In this document: piece by piece, positions 27,731 to 36,367 of the stretch | Position numbering within the stretch: the first letter of the stretch is position 1 | Layout of the letters: every line of letters starts with the position of its first letter | Assembly (NCBI GenBank): GCA_947500845.1 | Contig: CANMTP010000001.1 | Location: forward strand, 434,001-498,000 | Direction: 5' to 3' | DNA length: 64,000 nt | Source of the DNA: an uncultured Aquimarina sp. | Lineage (GTDB): Bacteria; Bacteroidota; Bacteroidia; Flavobacteriales; Flavobacteriaceae | Notes under the pieces: model-generated | Told to the model about the DNA's origin: nothing | What the model saw: the letters and a program-made list of their open reading frames with translations, nothing else | Databases searched by the model: none | Position numbers and translations under genes: made by a program

Positions 27731-28417
27731 TCAGAGTCAATTGGTTTATAAAATAATGGGGAAAATGTTGCTCGTGAGTCAAGAAATATTGAATCAATAT
27801 ATTTGTAAAGCTATAAATTTTATGTATTTAATTAGATAAATCAAAATTTATTAGTATAATTTTTATTCGCCAAAAGAAATCAATAGCAGCATGTGAGAAA
27901 GTGCTTTTTAAACTAGGGGAAAATACCCCTTTAAATATTAGTGATTAAACTCTCATATTTGGTAGAATTATAGGTTATCATTGTAATGACTAAAGAAAGC
28001 ACAGAATTTCAATGAAGGTTTAATTTGATCTTTGTAGTAGTATAATTTTATGTTTTTTATGCAGATCTTAAGATAAATCGGAGAGATTTGATAAGTAGCA
28101 CTAGTAAAATTTATCTGGTATTATAATACTTTTCTTACGGTAATCACGTATTGTAAGTAATTATTAAGGAAGTACATAGCCATTAAACGGTATTTTTAAG
28201 TATTCTGTCTAAAAAATAAAATTTTAAATTGATAATTGATTTAACTGAACTATTTTAGCATTGGAAAATAAGTATTAGAATAAATTCAATATTAGGAAGT
28301 TTCTACCCCCCTTCTTCCAGCGTTTTTTTTAGATTGTCATGAAAAAGAATTTGGTTAATAATCCTAAATAGGATTTGTAATCAGTAGAAAATTATTGTTC
28401 ATTTTTAATGGGAGAAT
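27731..28417. other. Long divergent intergenic region with hairpins
   Basis: A 687-base gene-free stretch between the MBOAT gene (minus) and the aminotransferase gene (plus). It has a TATATTTG -7-like octamer at 27798-27805 on the plus strand, an AGGGG-AAAATA-CCCCT hairpin at 27915-27930 followed by TTTAAAT, and an imperfect palindrome with CTTAC/GTAAG arms near 28135-28158. No coding frame or known RNA was recognised. The plus-strand operon may have a leader of several hundred bases. Confidence 0.55.
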
Positions 28418-29551
28418 ATGAATATAATTGATTCAAAAAGGATATGGCTTTCTTCGCCGCATATGGGTGGAACAGAGCAAGATTTCGTAAAAGAAGCCTT
28501 TGAAACAAATTGGGTAGCACCCCTGGGACCAAATGTAGATGGATTTGAAAAGGATATCGAATCCTATTTGAATACTGATATATATGCAGCAGCATTAAGT
28601 TCGGGAACAGCAGCATTACATTTGGGGTTAAGACTTTTAGGAGTTACTACCGGTGATGAAGTATTATGTCAAAGTATGACATTTGCGGCTTCAGCAAATC
28701 CAATCGTATACTTAGGTGCTAAACCAGTATTTGTAGATAGCGAGAGTAATACCTGGAATATCTGCCCAGAACAACTCGAAATAGCAATAAAGGATAGAAT
28801 TTCTAAAGGTAAAAAGCCGAAAGCTATAGTGGCAGTACATTTATATGGAATGCCATACAATGTAGAGGCTATTCACAACGTTGCATCAGAATATAAAATT
28901 CCAGTATTAGAAGATAGTGCAGAAGCTTTAGGTAGCTCGTATCATGGCGTTAAGTGTGGTACTTTTGGGGATATTGCAATTCTTTCATTTAATGGGAATA
29001 AAATAATTACCACTTCTGGTGGTGGAGCCTTAATCTCTAAAAATGTAAAACATAAAGAAAGAGCCATTTTTCTTGCTACACAGGCTAGAGATAATGCTCC
29101 TCATTATGAACATTCAGAAGTAGGATACAATTATAGAATGAGTAACATTACTGCGGGTATTGGAAGAGGCCAAATGCAAGTTCTGGATAGTCATGTAGCA
29201 AATCGCAGAAGAAATTTTGATTTTTATAAAAAGCATCTTGAAAATTATTCAGAAATAAGGTTTCTAGAAGAACCAGAAGGATATAGTTCTAATAGATGGC
29301 TTACTTGTATAGAAACAACTTCATACCAACTAAGGGAAGGATTACGACTTTCACTAGCTGAAGAAAACATAGAATCGAGACCGTTATGGAAACCCATGCA
29401 TCAACAAGCTGTATTTGCAGATTGTGATGCATACCTCAATGGATTTTCTGATGATCTATTTGATCGAGGCCTTTGCTTACCCAGCGGGTCTAATCTTGAA
29501 GAAGATGATTTATATAGAATTGTATCAGTAATTAAAAATGTATTGAGATGA
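28418..29551 (+). CDS. DegT/DnrJ/EryC1/StrS sugar aminotransferase, PglE-like
   Basis: A 377-residue PLP-dependent aminotransferase. ALSSGTAALHLGLRLLG binds the cofactor phosphate, VPVLEDSAEALGS-type motif LEDSAEALGSSYHG carries the ring-stacking Asp region, and ILSFNGNKIITTSGGG holds the PLP Lys (residue 195). It converts a 4-keto-6-deoxy nucleotide sugar into the 4-amino sugar with glutamate as donor. The next gene, overlapping by four bases, is the 4,6-dehydratase that would make its substrate. GGAG lies seven bases before the ATG at 28418. Other 4-amino-sugar products are possible, but bacillosamine-type is favoured by the PglC and PglD homologues. Confidence 0.9.
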   Translation: MNIIDSKRIWLSSPHMGGTEQDFVKEAFETNWVAPLGPNVDGFEKDIESYLNTDIYAAALSSGTAALHLGLRLLGVTTGDEVLCQSMTFAASANPIVYLGAKPVFVDSESNTWNICPEQLEIAIKDRISKGKKPKAIVAVHLYGMPYNVEAIHNVASEYKIPVLEDSAEALGSSYHGVKCGTFGDIAILSFNGNKIITTSGGGALISKNVKHKERAIFLATQARDNAPHYEHSEVGYNYRMSNITAGIGRGQMQVLDSHVANRRRNFDFYKKHLENYSEIRFLEEPEGYSSNRWLTCIETTSYQLREGLRLSLAEENIESRPLWKPMHQQAVFADCDAYLNGFSDDLFDRGLCLPSGSNLEEDDLYRIVSVIKNVLR

Positions 29552-31476
29552 TCAAAAGTTACCTAATTAATAATTCGCATAAGCACGCTTCGAAATGGTT
29601 GGTATTGATTATAGATGTATCAATAACAATTTTTAATTTCTTTTTGGCGTACGTTATAAGATTTGGGATTACATTAGATTTTGATATTTCTAACATGCTA
29701 TATCAACTACCAATCGTAGCCGGTTTGGCAACATTGAGTTTTTTAGTAATAGGGTCTTATAAGGGTGTGGTTAGACATACGGGAATGAGAGATGCCTATA
29801 ACTTATTCCTTGCAGTTACTGTTTTGATAGCTCTTACCGGAGGGTTGATGCTATCCAGTAGAGCATTTTTAATGCCAGAATTATTAAATATTCCAGTATC
29901 CATAATTTGTATACATTACATGTTGAATATTATTACACTTACTACTAGTCGTTTAATTTTCAAATACTGTTATTATTATATTAAATCAAAAATAGGAGAG
30001 ACTTCAAGGATTTTAATTTATGGAGCCGGGGATTCTGGTCTAATTACTCTTGCAGCGGTTACTAACGATTCGAATAGCTCATTATCTGTTGTTGGTTTTA
30101 TCGATGATAATCCCCAGAAAAAGGGAAAGACCATCAACGGTATTAAGGTGTATGCTTCTGATTCTTTGACCCAGAGTTTTATTACTAAAAATAATATTAA
30201 AGAAATTGTAGTATCAATTCCTCATATAAATAAAAAACGTTTATCAGAGATTTCTGACAACTTATTAAAACTAAGAGTAAAGGTAAAAATTATACCTGCC
30301 GTAAATGACTGGATTGATGGTAAATTAGAGATTTCTCAGATAAAAGAAATTCAAATAGAGGATCTTTTAGATAGAGCTCCAATTAATATGGATAATCAAA
30401 ATATTACAAAAGAACTTCATAACAAGATAATTTTGATTACTGGCGCAGCTGGATCCATCGGTAGCGAGATCGTTAGACAAGCTTCGTATTATGACTATAA
30501 AAATCTAATTTTGGTGGATCAAGCCGAATCTGCATTATACGATTTGCAACAAGAATTACTGAGTAAAGGTGTAACTAATTTTGTTCCAATTGTAGCAGAT
30601 ATTAGAGATCACCAAAGGATAGAGACTATATTTGAAAAATATAGACCAAATATGGTTTTTCATGCCGCAGCATATAAACATGTACCATTAATGGAGTCTA
30701 ATCCGTGTGAAGCCATAAAAATAAATGTTTTGGGAACCAGAAAACTGGCAGATTTGTCATCAGAGTTTGGAGTTGATAAATTTGTTTTTGTATCTACAGA
30801 TAAAGCCGTGAACCCTACCAATGTAATGGGAGCGACCAAAAGAGTCGCAGAGATGTATATAAAATGCCTCCACAACACAAGTAAGACCAAATTTATTACG
30901 ACCAGATTTGGTAATGTTTTAGGATCTAATGGTTCTGTTATACCATTGTTCAAAAAACAAATACAAAAAGGAGGGCCGTTAACCGTAACCCATAAGGACG
31001 TAACTCGCTTCTTTATGACCATACCAGAAGCATCGCAACTTGTTATAGAAGCAGGTACTATGGGTAATGGAGGAGAAATATTTATTTTCGATATGGGAGA
31101 ATCTGTAAAAATATTTGATCTTGCGAAGAAGATGATAAGACTTTCGGGGCTTAATTATCCTGATGATATTGATATTAAGATCACTGGGCTTAGACCTGGA
31201 GAAAAGTTATATGAAGAACTCCTTGCCGACACTGAAAACACAATGCCTACCTATCATAAGAAAATTATGATCAGTAAGTTTGATGATAGTAATTGTCCAA
31301 ATGTGAAGGATAAAATAAATGATCTTTGTCTCATGAATTTATTGAATCAAGACCATCAAATAGTTGGAAAACTTAAGGAAATTGTACCGGAATATATTTC
31401 TAATAATTCTACCTTTGAAAGTATTGATAAAATCAACAAAGAAACAACCCAAAAAAAACCAAAAGTTTTGGTTTGA
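29548..31476 (+). CDS. Membrane-bound UDP-sugar 4,6-dehydratase, PglF/WbpM/CapD-like
   Basis: A 642-residue protein with four N-terminal membrane segments (about residues 14-125), a first Rossmann-like region (ILIYGAGDSGL), and a C-terminal short-chain dehydrogenase domain starting ILITGAAGSIGSEIVRQ. STDKAVNPTNVMGATKR shows the Met-for-Tyr replacement and the Lys of the large 4,6-dehydratases. It should convert UDP-GlcNAc to the 4-keto-6-deoxy sugar used by the aminotransferase encoded just upstream. The ATG at 29548 overlaps that gene's stop. The last ~50 residues are a charged tail without a recognised motif. Confidence 0.92.
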   Translation: MIKSYLINNSHKHASKWLVLIIDVSITIFNFFLAYVIRFGITLDFDISNMLYQLPIVAGLATLSFLVIGSYKGVVRHTGMRDAYNLFLAVTVLIALTGGLMLSSRAFLMPELLNIPVSIICIHYMLNIITLTTSRLIFKYCYYYIKSKIGETSRILIYGAGDSGLITLAAVTNDSNSSLSVVGFIDDNPQKKGKTINGIKVYASDSLTQSFITKNNIKEIVVSIPHINKKRLSEISDNLLKLRVKVKIIPAVNDWIDGKLEISQIKEIQIEDLLDRAPINMDNQNITKELHNKIILITGAAGSIGSEIVRQASYYDYKNLILVDQAESALYDLQQELLSKGVTNFVPIVADIRDHQRIETIFEKYRPNMVFHAAAYKHVPLMESNPCEAIKINVLGTRKLADLSSEFGVDKFVFVSTDKAVNPTNVMGATKRVAEMYIKCLHNTSKTKFITTRFGNVLGSNGSVIPLFKKQIQKGGPLTVTHKDVTRFFMTIPEASQLVIEAGTMGNGGEIFIFDMGESVKIFDLAKKMIRLSGLNYPDDIDIKITGLRPGEKLYEELLADTENTMPTYHKKIMISKFDDSNCPNVKDKINDLCLMNLLNQDHQIVGKLKEIVPEYISNNSTFESIDKINKETTQKKPKVLV

Positions 31477-31495
31477 CATGTGCAATAAAATAACA

Positions 31496-31524
31496 TTGCC
31501 AAACTAAATAAAATTTTATTTTTG
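31496..31524 (+). promoter_or_regulatory. Bacteroidetes-type promoter of the wza-wzc pair
   Basis: TTG at 31496-31498 and TATTTTTG at 31517-31524 are separated by 18 bases, matching the Bacteroidetes -33/-7 pattern. The -7 box ends 39 bases before the wza ATG. This suggests the export genes can be expressed separately from the sugar genes upstream. Confidence 0.6.
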
Positions 31525-31563
31525 TAACTCAAATCAATGAGTTATTTGTAAAGTACTATAAAT

Positions 31564-32349
31564 ATGCAAGGTAGATTTTTCCTTTTATTACTATTGACTC
31601 TTTTAATTTTTTCGTGTAAAACTCCTACGGATGTCGTGTATTTTCAAAATGCTTCCGATCTAGAGAAAATAACTTCGACTAACTCTTTCACACCTACTTT
31701 GAAGGTCGATGATGTTATAAGTATATTGGTTTCTGCATCTGATATGGACGCAGCTAGACCTTTTAATTTACAAGGCGCATCCATAAGCATGGGTGAAAAT
31801 GGGGGAGAAGGCGCTCCTAATGCAGGAAGGGTAGCAGAGCCTACTTATTTAATCGATGAAGAAGGAAATATCGAATTCCCGGTATTGGGTAAACTAAAAT
31901 TAGCAGGGCTCACACGTATTCAGGTAAAAGAGATGATCAAGGAAAAATTGAAGATCTATATCAACGATCCTATAGTTAGTGTACGACTGAAAAATTTTAA
32001 GATTACCGTAATTGGAGAGGTCAATAGCCCGGGTTCTTATGTCATACCTAATGAAAGAGTAACAGTAATTGAAGCACTTGGTTTAGCTGGTGATTTAGCT
32101 ATAAGGGGAAAAAGAAAAAATGTTATGGTGATAAGAGAGAATGAAGGTGTGAATACATATCATCGCTTAGATCTTACTTCGAAGTCTATTTTCGACTCAC
32201 CGGTTTATTATTTGGCGCAAAATGATGTGCTTTATGTAGAACCTAATCCATCTAGGATTAGAGAATCGAGAACCAGCAATAATTTGTTAGGAATTGTCTT
32301 AAGTGTAATAGGCGTAGGTGTATCTGTAGCAGCGCTACTCATAAGATAG
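31564..32349 (+). CDS. wza: Polysaccharide export outer-membrane lipoprotein (Wza/OPX family)
   Basis: A 261-residue lipoprotein. The signal ends in LTLLIFSC with the acylated Cys near residue 18. LKVDDVISILVSASD and PTYLIDEEGNIEFPVLGKLKLAG form the polysaccharide export (PES) domain, and FKITVIGEVNSPGSYVIPNE is an SLBB domain. The C-terminus has a hydrophobic helix, LLGIVLSVIGVGVSVAALLI, seen in short Bacteroidetes OPX proteins. It forms the outer-membrane outlet for the polysaccharide and works with the Wzc protein encoded eight bases downstream. It has its own upstream promoter element. Confidence 0.92.
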   Translation: MQGRFFLLLLLTLLIFSCKTPTDVVYFQNASDLEKITSTNSFTPTLKVDDVISILVSASDMDAARPFNLQGASISMGENGGEGAPNAGRVAEPTYLIDEEGNIEFPVLGKLKLAGLTRIQVKEMIKEKLKIYINDPIVSVRLKNFKITVIGEVNSPGSYVIPNERVTVIEALGLAGDLAIRGKRKNVMVIRENEGVNTYHRLDLTSKSIFDSPVYYLAQNDVLYVEPNPSRIRESRTSNNLLGIVLSVIGVGVSVAALLIR

Positions 32350-32357
32350 TTAAAAAT

Positions 32358-34709
32358 ATGACTTCTAATAATAACGCCACGGGCAATAGTAGTAGAGCAA
32401 TTAAATCTTCAAGTTTTAGTTTTAATCTACGAGAAGCACTTATTCGATATCTGAAAAAGTGGTATTGGTTTGTGTTAAGTGTGATCTTGTTTCTGGCTTT
32501 GGCATACCTAAAAATACGATATACTATTCCGCAATATAATGTGTCCTCGACCATCATGATTTCTCAGGATGAGAATATTAGTGAGTCAGAACTTGCTGCA
32601 TTTAAGGACTTGGGATTATTAGATAATTCGCAAAATCAACTTGAAAATGAAATACAAATATTAAAGTCCAGAACATTAATTACTAATGTTGTAAAGAATT
32701 TAAAACTTAATGTGAGGTATTTTTCAGAAGGAAGAATTCTAGAGACTGAGAATTATCCGAAATCGTTGGTTGAGATTAATTTTTTATCTGATGACTCTAT
32801 TGTACATACAAAATCTGCAACTTTTCATGTTAAAATTAATTCAAACACGTCTTTTTCTTTATTAAATAAAAAGGGTGAAAATTTAAGTGATCATTCTTTT
32901 GGTAATACTGTTAGTAGTAGTGCTGGTGACTTTGTGATTACTCCGAATTCTGAAAATTTAAAAGATAATTCAGGTGCAATAATAAAAATTCAAATTACTC
33001 CTGTTAAGTTTGTTGCAGAGGGATATAGAAATAGATTGGCAATATATCCAATAGGCGGGTCATCATTGGTAGGAATATCTTTAAACGATCAAGTACCAGA
33101 GAAAGCAAAAGATATTGTAAATAATCTCGTTGATGAATATAATAAATCTACGATCGAAAATAAGAAGCAAATGTCCGCCAGAACTGCCGACTTCATTAAC
33201 GAGCGTTTGGATCTTATATCCGGGGATTTATCTGAGGTCGATGATGAGGCTGCAGGCTACAAGTCAAAATTTGGGTTAACCAATGATGTAGGAGCCCAAA
33301 CACAAAGGGTTGCAGATATAGACTCAAGAAATGTTCAGGAGATTGCTCAACTTAGTACACAGCTGAGTCTTATCGAGTCAATGCGAAGATTTGTTTTGAG
33401 TCAAGAAGGAAGATATGATTTAATCCCTGCCAATCTTGGATTTGACGATCAAACCATAGCGAATACTGTATCTAGATATAATGGATTGATTCTTCAAAGA
33501 AAGCGGCTTTTAAAAACTTCAAGTGAGCAAAATCCGGTTGTGGTAAATATTGATCAACAAATTGATGGATTAAGACAAGTTTTAATAGGTAGTTTAAATA
33601 GTTTAAGAAGTTCAATTAACATTAGACTGAAAAGTCTTAGGACACAGGATCAATATTTTAGCGGTAAGTTGTACAATGCACCAATACGACAAAAAGATTT
33701 GAGAGTTATTGAGCGTGAACAAACAATTAAAGAAGAATTATATCTTTATTTGCTTCAAAAAAGGGAAGAAGCCGAAATAACAAGTCACATTACTTTATCC
33801 AACGCAAGAGTAATCGATCGTGCTTCTACGATAAATTCTTATCCTGTTTCTCCAAATAGAAAAGTTATTTATGCCGGGTCATTGTTTGCAGGGTTGATTA
33901 TTCCTTTTTTAATTATTTATTTATCAGATTTATTAAACGTTAAAATAACCTCAAGAGAAGATTTAGAAAAAGCACTCAGTATGCCCATAATAGGTTCGAT
34001 CCCGAAAGTAAAATCTAAAAATAAAGTTGTGATTTCAAAGCACGACCGATCTGGTATTGCAGAAGCATTTAGGATTTTACGTACAAACCTAGATTTCTTA
34101 ATGGCGGGTACTAGTAAAGATACCGGAAGAGTGATTTTCGTAACTTCAACTATTTCAGGCGAAGGGAAAACGATGATTTCTTCAAATCTAGCCAGAACAC
34201 TTTCAATAACAGGTAAAAAAGTTGCCTATTTGGGTACAGATTTAAGAGATCCCAAATTTCATCAATTTCTCGACCTTCCTGAGGGTAAGGATACTAAAGG
34301 ACTCACTAACTTCATAATGAATAGTGAATTACATCCTAAAGATGTTATTTATAGGGAAAAGAACGAAAGTTCTTTTGACTTTATACCGTCTGGTGCTATA
34401 CCCCCTAATCCCGCAGAACTATTAATGCATGAAAGGGTAACAATAATGTTTGAGTATCTTAAAGAACAATACGATTATATTATTGTAGACACTTCTCCCG
34501 TTAGTCTGGTGGCAGATACTTTATTAATTGGTCATTTCGCCGACTTATGTATTTATATAGTAAGAGAGAACTATTCTGATAAAAGAATTTTGCAAATGCC
34601 ACAGAGTTTTTATACCGAGAAACGGTTGCCAAATATTGCTGTACTTCTTAATGCAGCAGGAAGTCAGGCAGGGTATAATTATGGATATGGATATGGTAGT
34701 AAGAACTAA
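32358..34709 (+). CDS. wzc: Wzc-type co-polymerase and BY-kinase
   Basis: A 783-residue inner-membrane protein. The Wzz-like N-terminus has one membrane helix at about residues 36-50 and a long coiled periplasmic region. A second helix, GSLFAGLIIPFLIIYL, precedes a cytoplasmic tyrosine kinase domain. Walker A is SGEGKT with Lys604, Walker A' is LGTDLRDP, and Walker B is YDYIIVDTSP. The tail YNYGYGYG is a short Tyr cluster for autophosphorylation. It sets chain length and drives export through Wza. The opposing phosphatase gene overlaps its 3' end by four bases. Confidence 0.93.
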   Translation: MTSNNNATGNSSRAIKSSSFSFNLREALIRYLKKWYWFVLSVILFLALAYLKIRYTIPQYNVSSTIMISQDENISESELAAFKDLGLLDNSQNQLENEIQILKSRTLITNVVKNLKLNVRYFSEGRILETENYPKSLVEINFLSDDSIVHTKSATFHVKINSNTSFSLLNKKGENLSDHSFGNTVSSSAGDFVITPNSENLKDNSGAIIKIQITPVKFVAEGYRNRLAIYPIGGSSLVGISLNDQVPEKAKDIVNNLVDEYNKSTIENKKQMSARTADFINERLDLISGDLSEVDDEAAGYKSKFGLTNDVGAQTQRVADIDSRNVQEIAQLSTQLSLIESMRRFVLSQEGRYDLIPANLGFDDQTIANTVSRYNGLILQRKRLLKTSSEQNPVVVNIDQQIDGLRQVLIGSLNSLRSSINIRLKSLRTQDQYFSGKLYNAPIRQKDLRVIEREQTIKEELYLYLLQKREEAEITSHITLSNARVIDRASTINSYPVSPNRKVIYAGSLFAGLIIPFLIIYLSDLLNVKITSREDLEKALSMPIIGSIPKVKSKNKVVISKHDRSGIAEAFRILRTNLDFLMAGTSKDTGRVIFVTSTISGEGKTMISSNLARTLSITGKKVAYLGTDLRDPKFHQFLDLPEGKDTKGLTNFIMNSELHPKDVIYREKNESSFDFIPSGAIPPNPAELLMHERVTIMFEYLKEQYDYIIVDTSPVSLVADTLLIGHFADLCIYIVRENYSDKRILQMPQSFYTEKRLPNIAVLLNAAGSQAGYNYGYGYGSKN

Positions 34710-35446
34710 GAAAAGATTGAATTCTTTTTCATTAGGTTCGTTACTTTTTCTGCGATATTAGGGAGGAAGCCTTTTTCCAGTACTTCTAAGTGGTGATAGT
34801 TATGAATATCGGTGCCAGTAAAATCGAAGTAGTTTTGATCCACTAATTTTTTTGCTACTGCTTTTACTTTATCTCCATAATATCCCGATAAAGACAATAT
34901 ATTGAGTTGAAATAAGAAACCTGATTGTTTCAATTCGTCAAATTTCTTTAGATCGTTTTGATGATAAAAAGAATATCTTTCTGGGTGGGCAAGAATGGGA
35001 GTATATCCTGCAACTTTAATTTCAAAAAGGATTTCACTTAAGTTGATAGGAGGGCTAAAGGTTGACATTTCTACCAGGATATAATTTTCATGTAAAGGCA
35101 AAATATCATCTTTTTTTATGCGCTCATAGAATAGGTCATCCATCATATATTCTGCACTAGCATGTATGTTAATTTTTGATATTCCTAATACAGGGAGTAC
35201 CGTTTGTAGTTTTTTAAGATTACCGGTAATCAAATCAGATGAGTTCGGCCAGATTTGTTGCATTACATGAGGAGTCGTAATTACTTTTTTAATACCCCAC
35301 TTTTCAAATTGTTCTAAAATATATGCCGATTGGTATATTGTTTTCACTCCATCATCAATTCCTGGAAGAAGATGTGAATGAATATCTACATAATCGTAGG
35401 GGATAATTTTTGAAAAAGGAACTTTTTTTTTAGATAAAAATGACAA
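34706..35446 (-). CDS. CpsB/CapC-type tyrosine-protein phosphatase (PHP domain)
   Basis: A 246-residue PHP-family metal-dependent phosphatase. DIHSHLLPGIDDGVK (His23, His25) and ITTPHV supply the N-terminal metal ligands, ILAHPERYSFY the middle one, and FTGTDIHNYHH the last. This family removes phosphate from the Tyr tail of Wzc-type kinases, which resets the polymerisation cycle. Its gene is convergent with wzc and overlaps it by four bases. The start is a TTG at 35446: the frame is closed by TAA nine codons upstream with no ATG between, and the first internal ATG would remove the metal site. Confidence 0.9.
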   Translation of the reverse strand: MSFLSKKKVPFSKIIPYDYVDIHSHLLPGIDDGVKTIYQSAYILEQFEKWGIKKVITTPHVMQQIWPNSSDLITGNLKKLQTVLPVLGISKINIHASAEYMMDDLFYERIKKDDILPLHENYILVEMSTFSPPINLSEILFEIKVAGYTPILAHPERYSFYHQNDLKKFDELKQSGFLFQLNILSLSGYYGDKVKAVAKKLVDQNYFDFTGTDIHNYHHLEVLEKGFLPNIAEKVTNLMKKNSIFS

Positions 35447-35553
35447 TGTATTTGTTGTTTGGGGTGAATTTTAAGTATAAATTGTTTATATCATAAAGAT
35501 ACTAGTACAATTTTATTAATAGGTATAAAAGTAAAAATTATTATACATAAAAA

Positions 35554-35587
35554 AAACTGTTTGAGAAGCAAGCGTCTCAAACAGTTT
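35554..35587 (-). terminator. Intrinsic terminator of the sigma factor/GIN-domain operon
   Basis: AAACTGTTTGAGA (35554-35566) pairs perfectly with TCTCAAACAGTTT (35575-35587) around an eight-base loop. Read on the minus strand it is followed by a run of T. It lies 21 bases past the end of the gene at 35609. Confidence 0.85.
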
Positions 35588-35608
35588 AGAAGAATGGATA
35601 CTTTTATT

Positions 35609-36340
35609 TTATTGCCTTCTTATGTCCCCAGAACCAGAGACTTTTTTATCTTCTCTCTGTGGATTTCCTTTGTAATTAATGTCACCGGATCCAGTAATTC
35701 TTGCTTTAATAGAGCTCGTAGCCGTTACTTCGATATCTCCAGAACCTGTTATAGAAGCGATTACTTCTTTAGAGTTAAGGTCGAACGCCATAAGGTCACC
35801 AGACCCCGTCACTTTACAATCAAAATTGTTTGAGGCGCCGCTTAATGTAAGGTCACCACTTCCAGTAACATAACCTTCTGAGTTTTGTGCATCAATGATT
35901 AATTTTATATCACCAGATCCAGATATTCCAGTTTTAAAATTAGACGCTTTTATCACGTCACTGCTGTTAATATCTCCCGAACCCGCCAGTGTAACTTTAG
36001 TAAGATCTTCGAACGGTACAGTTACCAAAAGTTTTTTTCCTTTGGAAGGCTTTAACCAGTATTCTTTTTCTACATAAATTTTTAAAACATCTCCTTCAAC
36101 TTCTGTACGTATGTGTTCAATGAGATTACTTTCACCTTCGATAGATATCTGTCCTTCAGAACCAGATACTAATGATACATCTAAGTTTCCCTTAACTTTT
36201 ACTTCATCATAATCAGAAGTACTTCTGTTTTTGGTAACCATATTACCATTGCCACTTACTTTTTTGCTGCCCCACCATTGTGCATTTACAGAAGTAATAC
36301 TACACAATGCGATACTTAAAATTATTGCTGCTGCTCTCAT
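35609..36340 (-). CDS. Secreted head-GIN domain (DUF2807) beta-solenoid protein
   Basis: A 243-residue protein with a cleavable signal peptide (residues 1-20, ending SVNA). The mature part begins with VSGNGNMVTKNRSTSDYDEV and VKGNLDVSL, the start of the head-GIN/DUF2807 domain. It then has seven GSGD(I/L) motifs spaced 18-21 residues apart, each probably one turn of a beta-solenoid. The function of the family is not established; it is envelope-associated. It is the last gene of a minus-strand operon headed by an ECF sigma factor and is followed by a strong terminator. Confidence 0.85.
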   Translation of the reverse strand: MRAAAIILSIALCSITSVNAQWWGSKKVSGNGNMVTKNRSTSDYDEVKVKGNLDVSLVSGSEGQISIEGESNLIEHIRTEVEGDVLKIYVEKEYWLKPSKGKKLLVTVPFEDLTKVTLAGSGDINSSDVIKASNFKTGISGSGDIKLIIDAQNSEGYVTGSGDLTLSGASNNFDCKVTGSGDLMAFDLNSKEVIASITGSGDIEVTATSSIKARITGSGDINYKGNPQREDKKVSGSGDIRRQ

Positions 36341-36367
36341 TTGATTGAATTGTTAATTTATTTGTAA

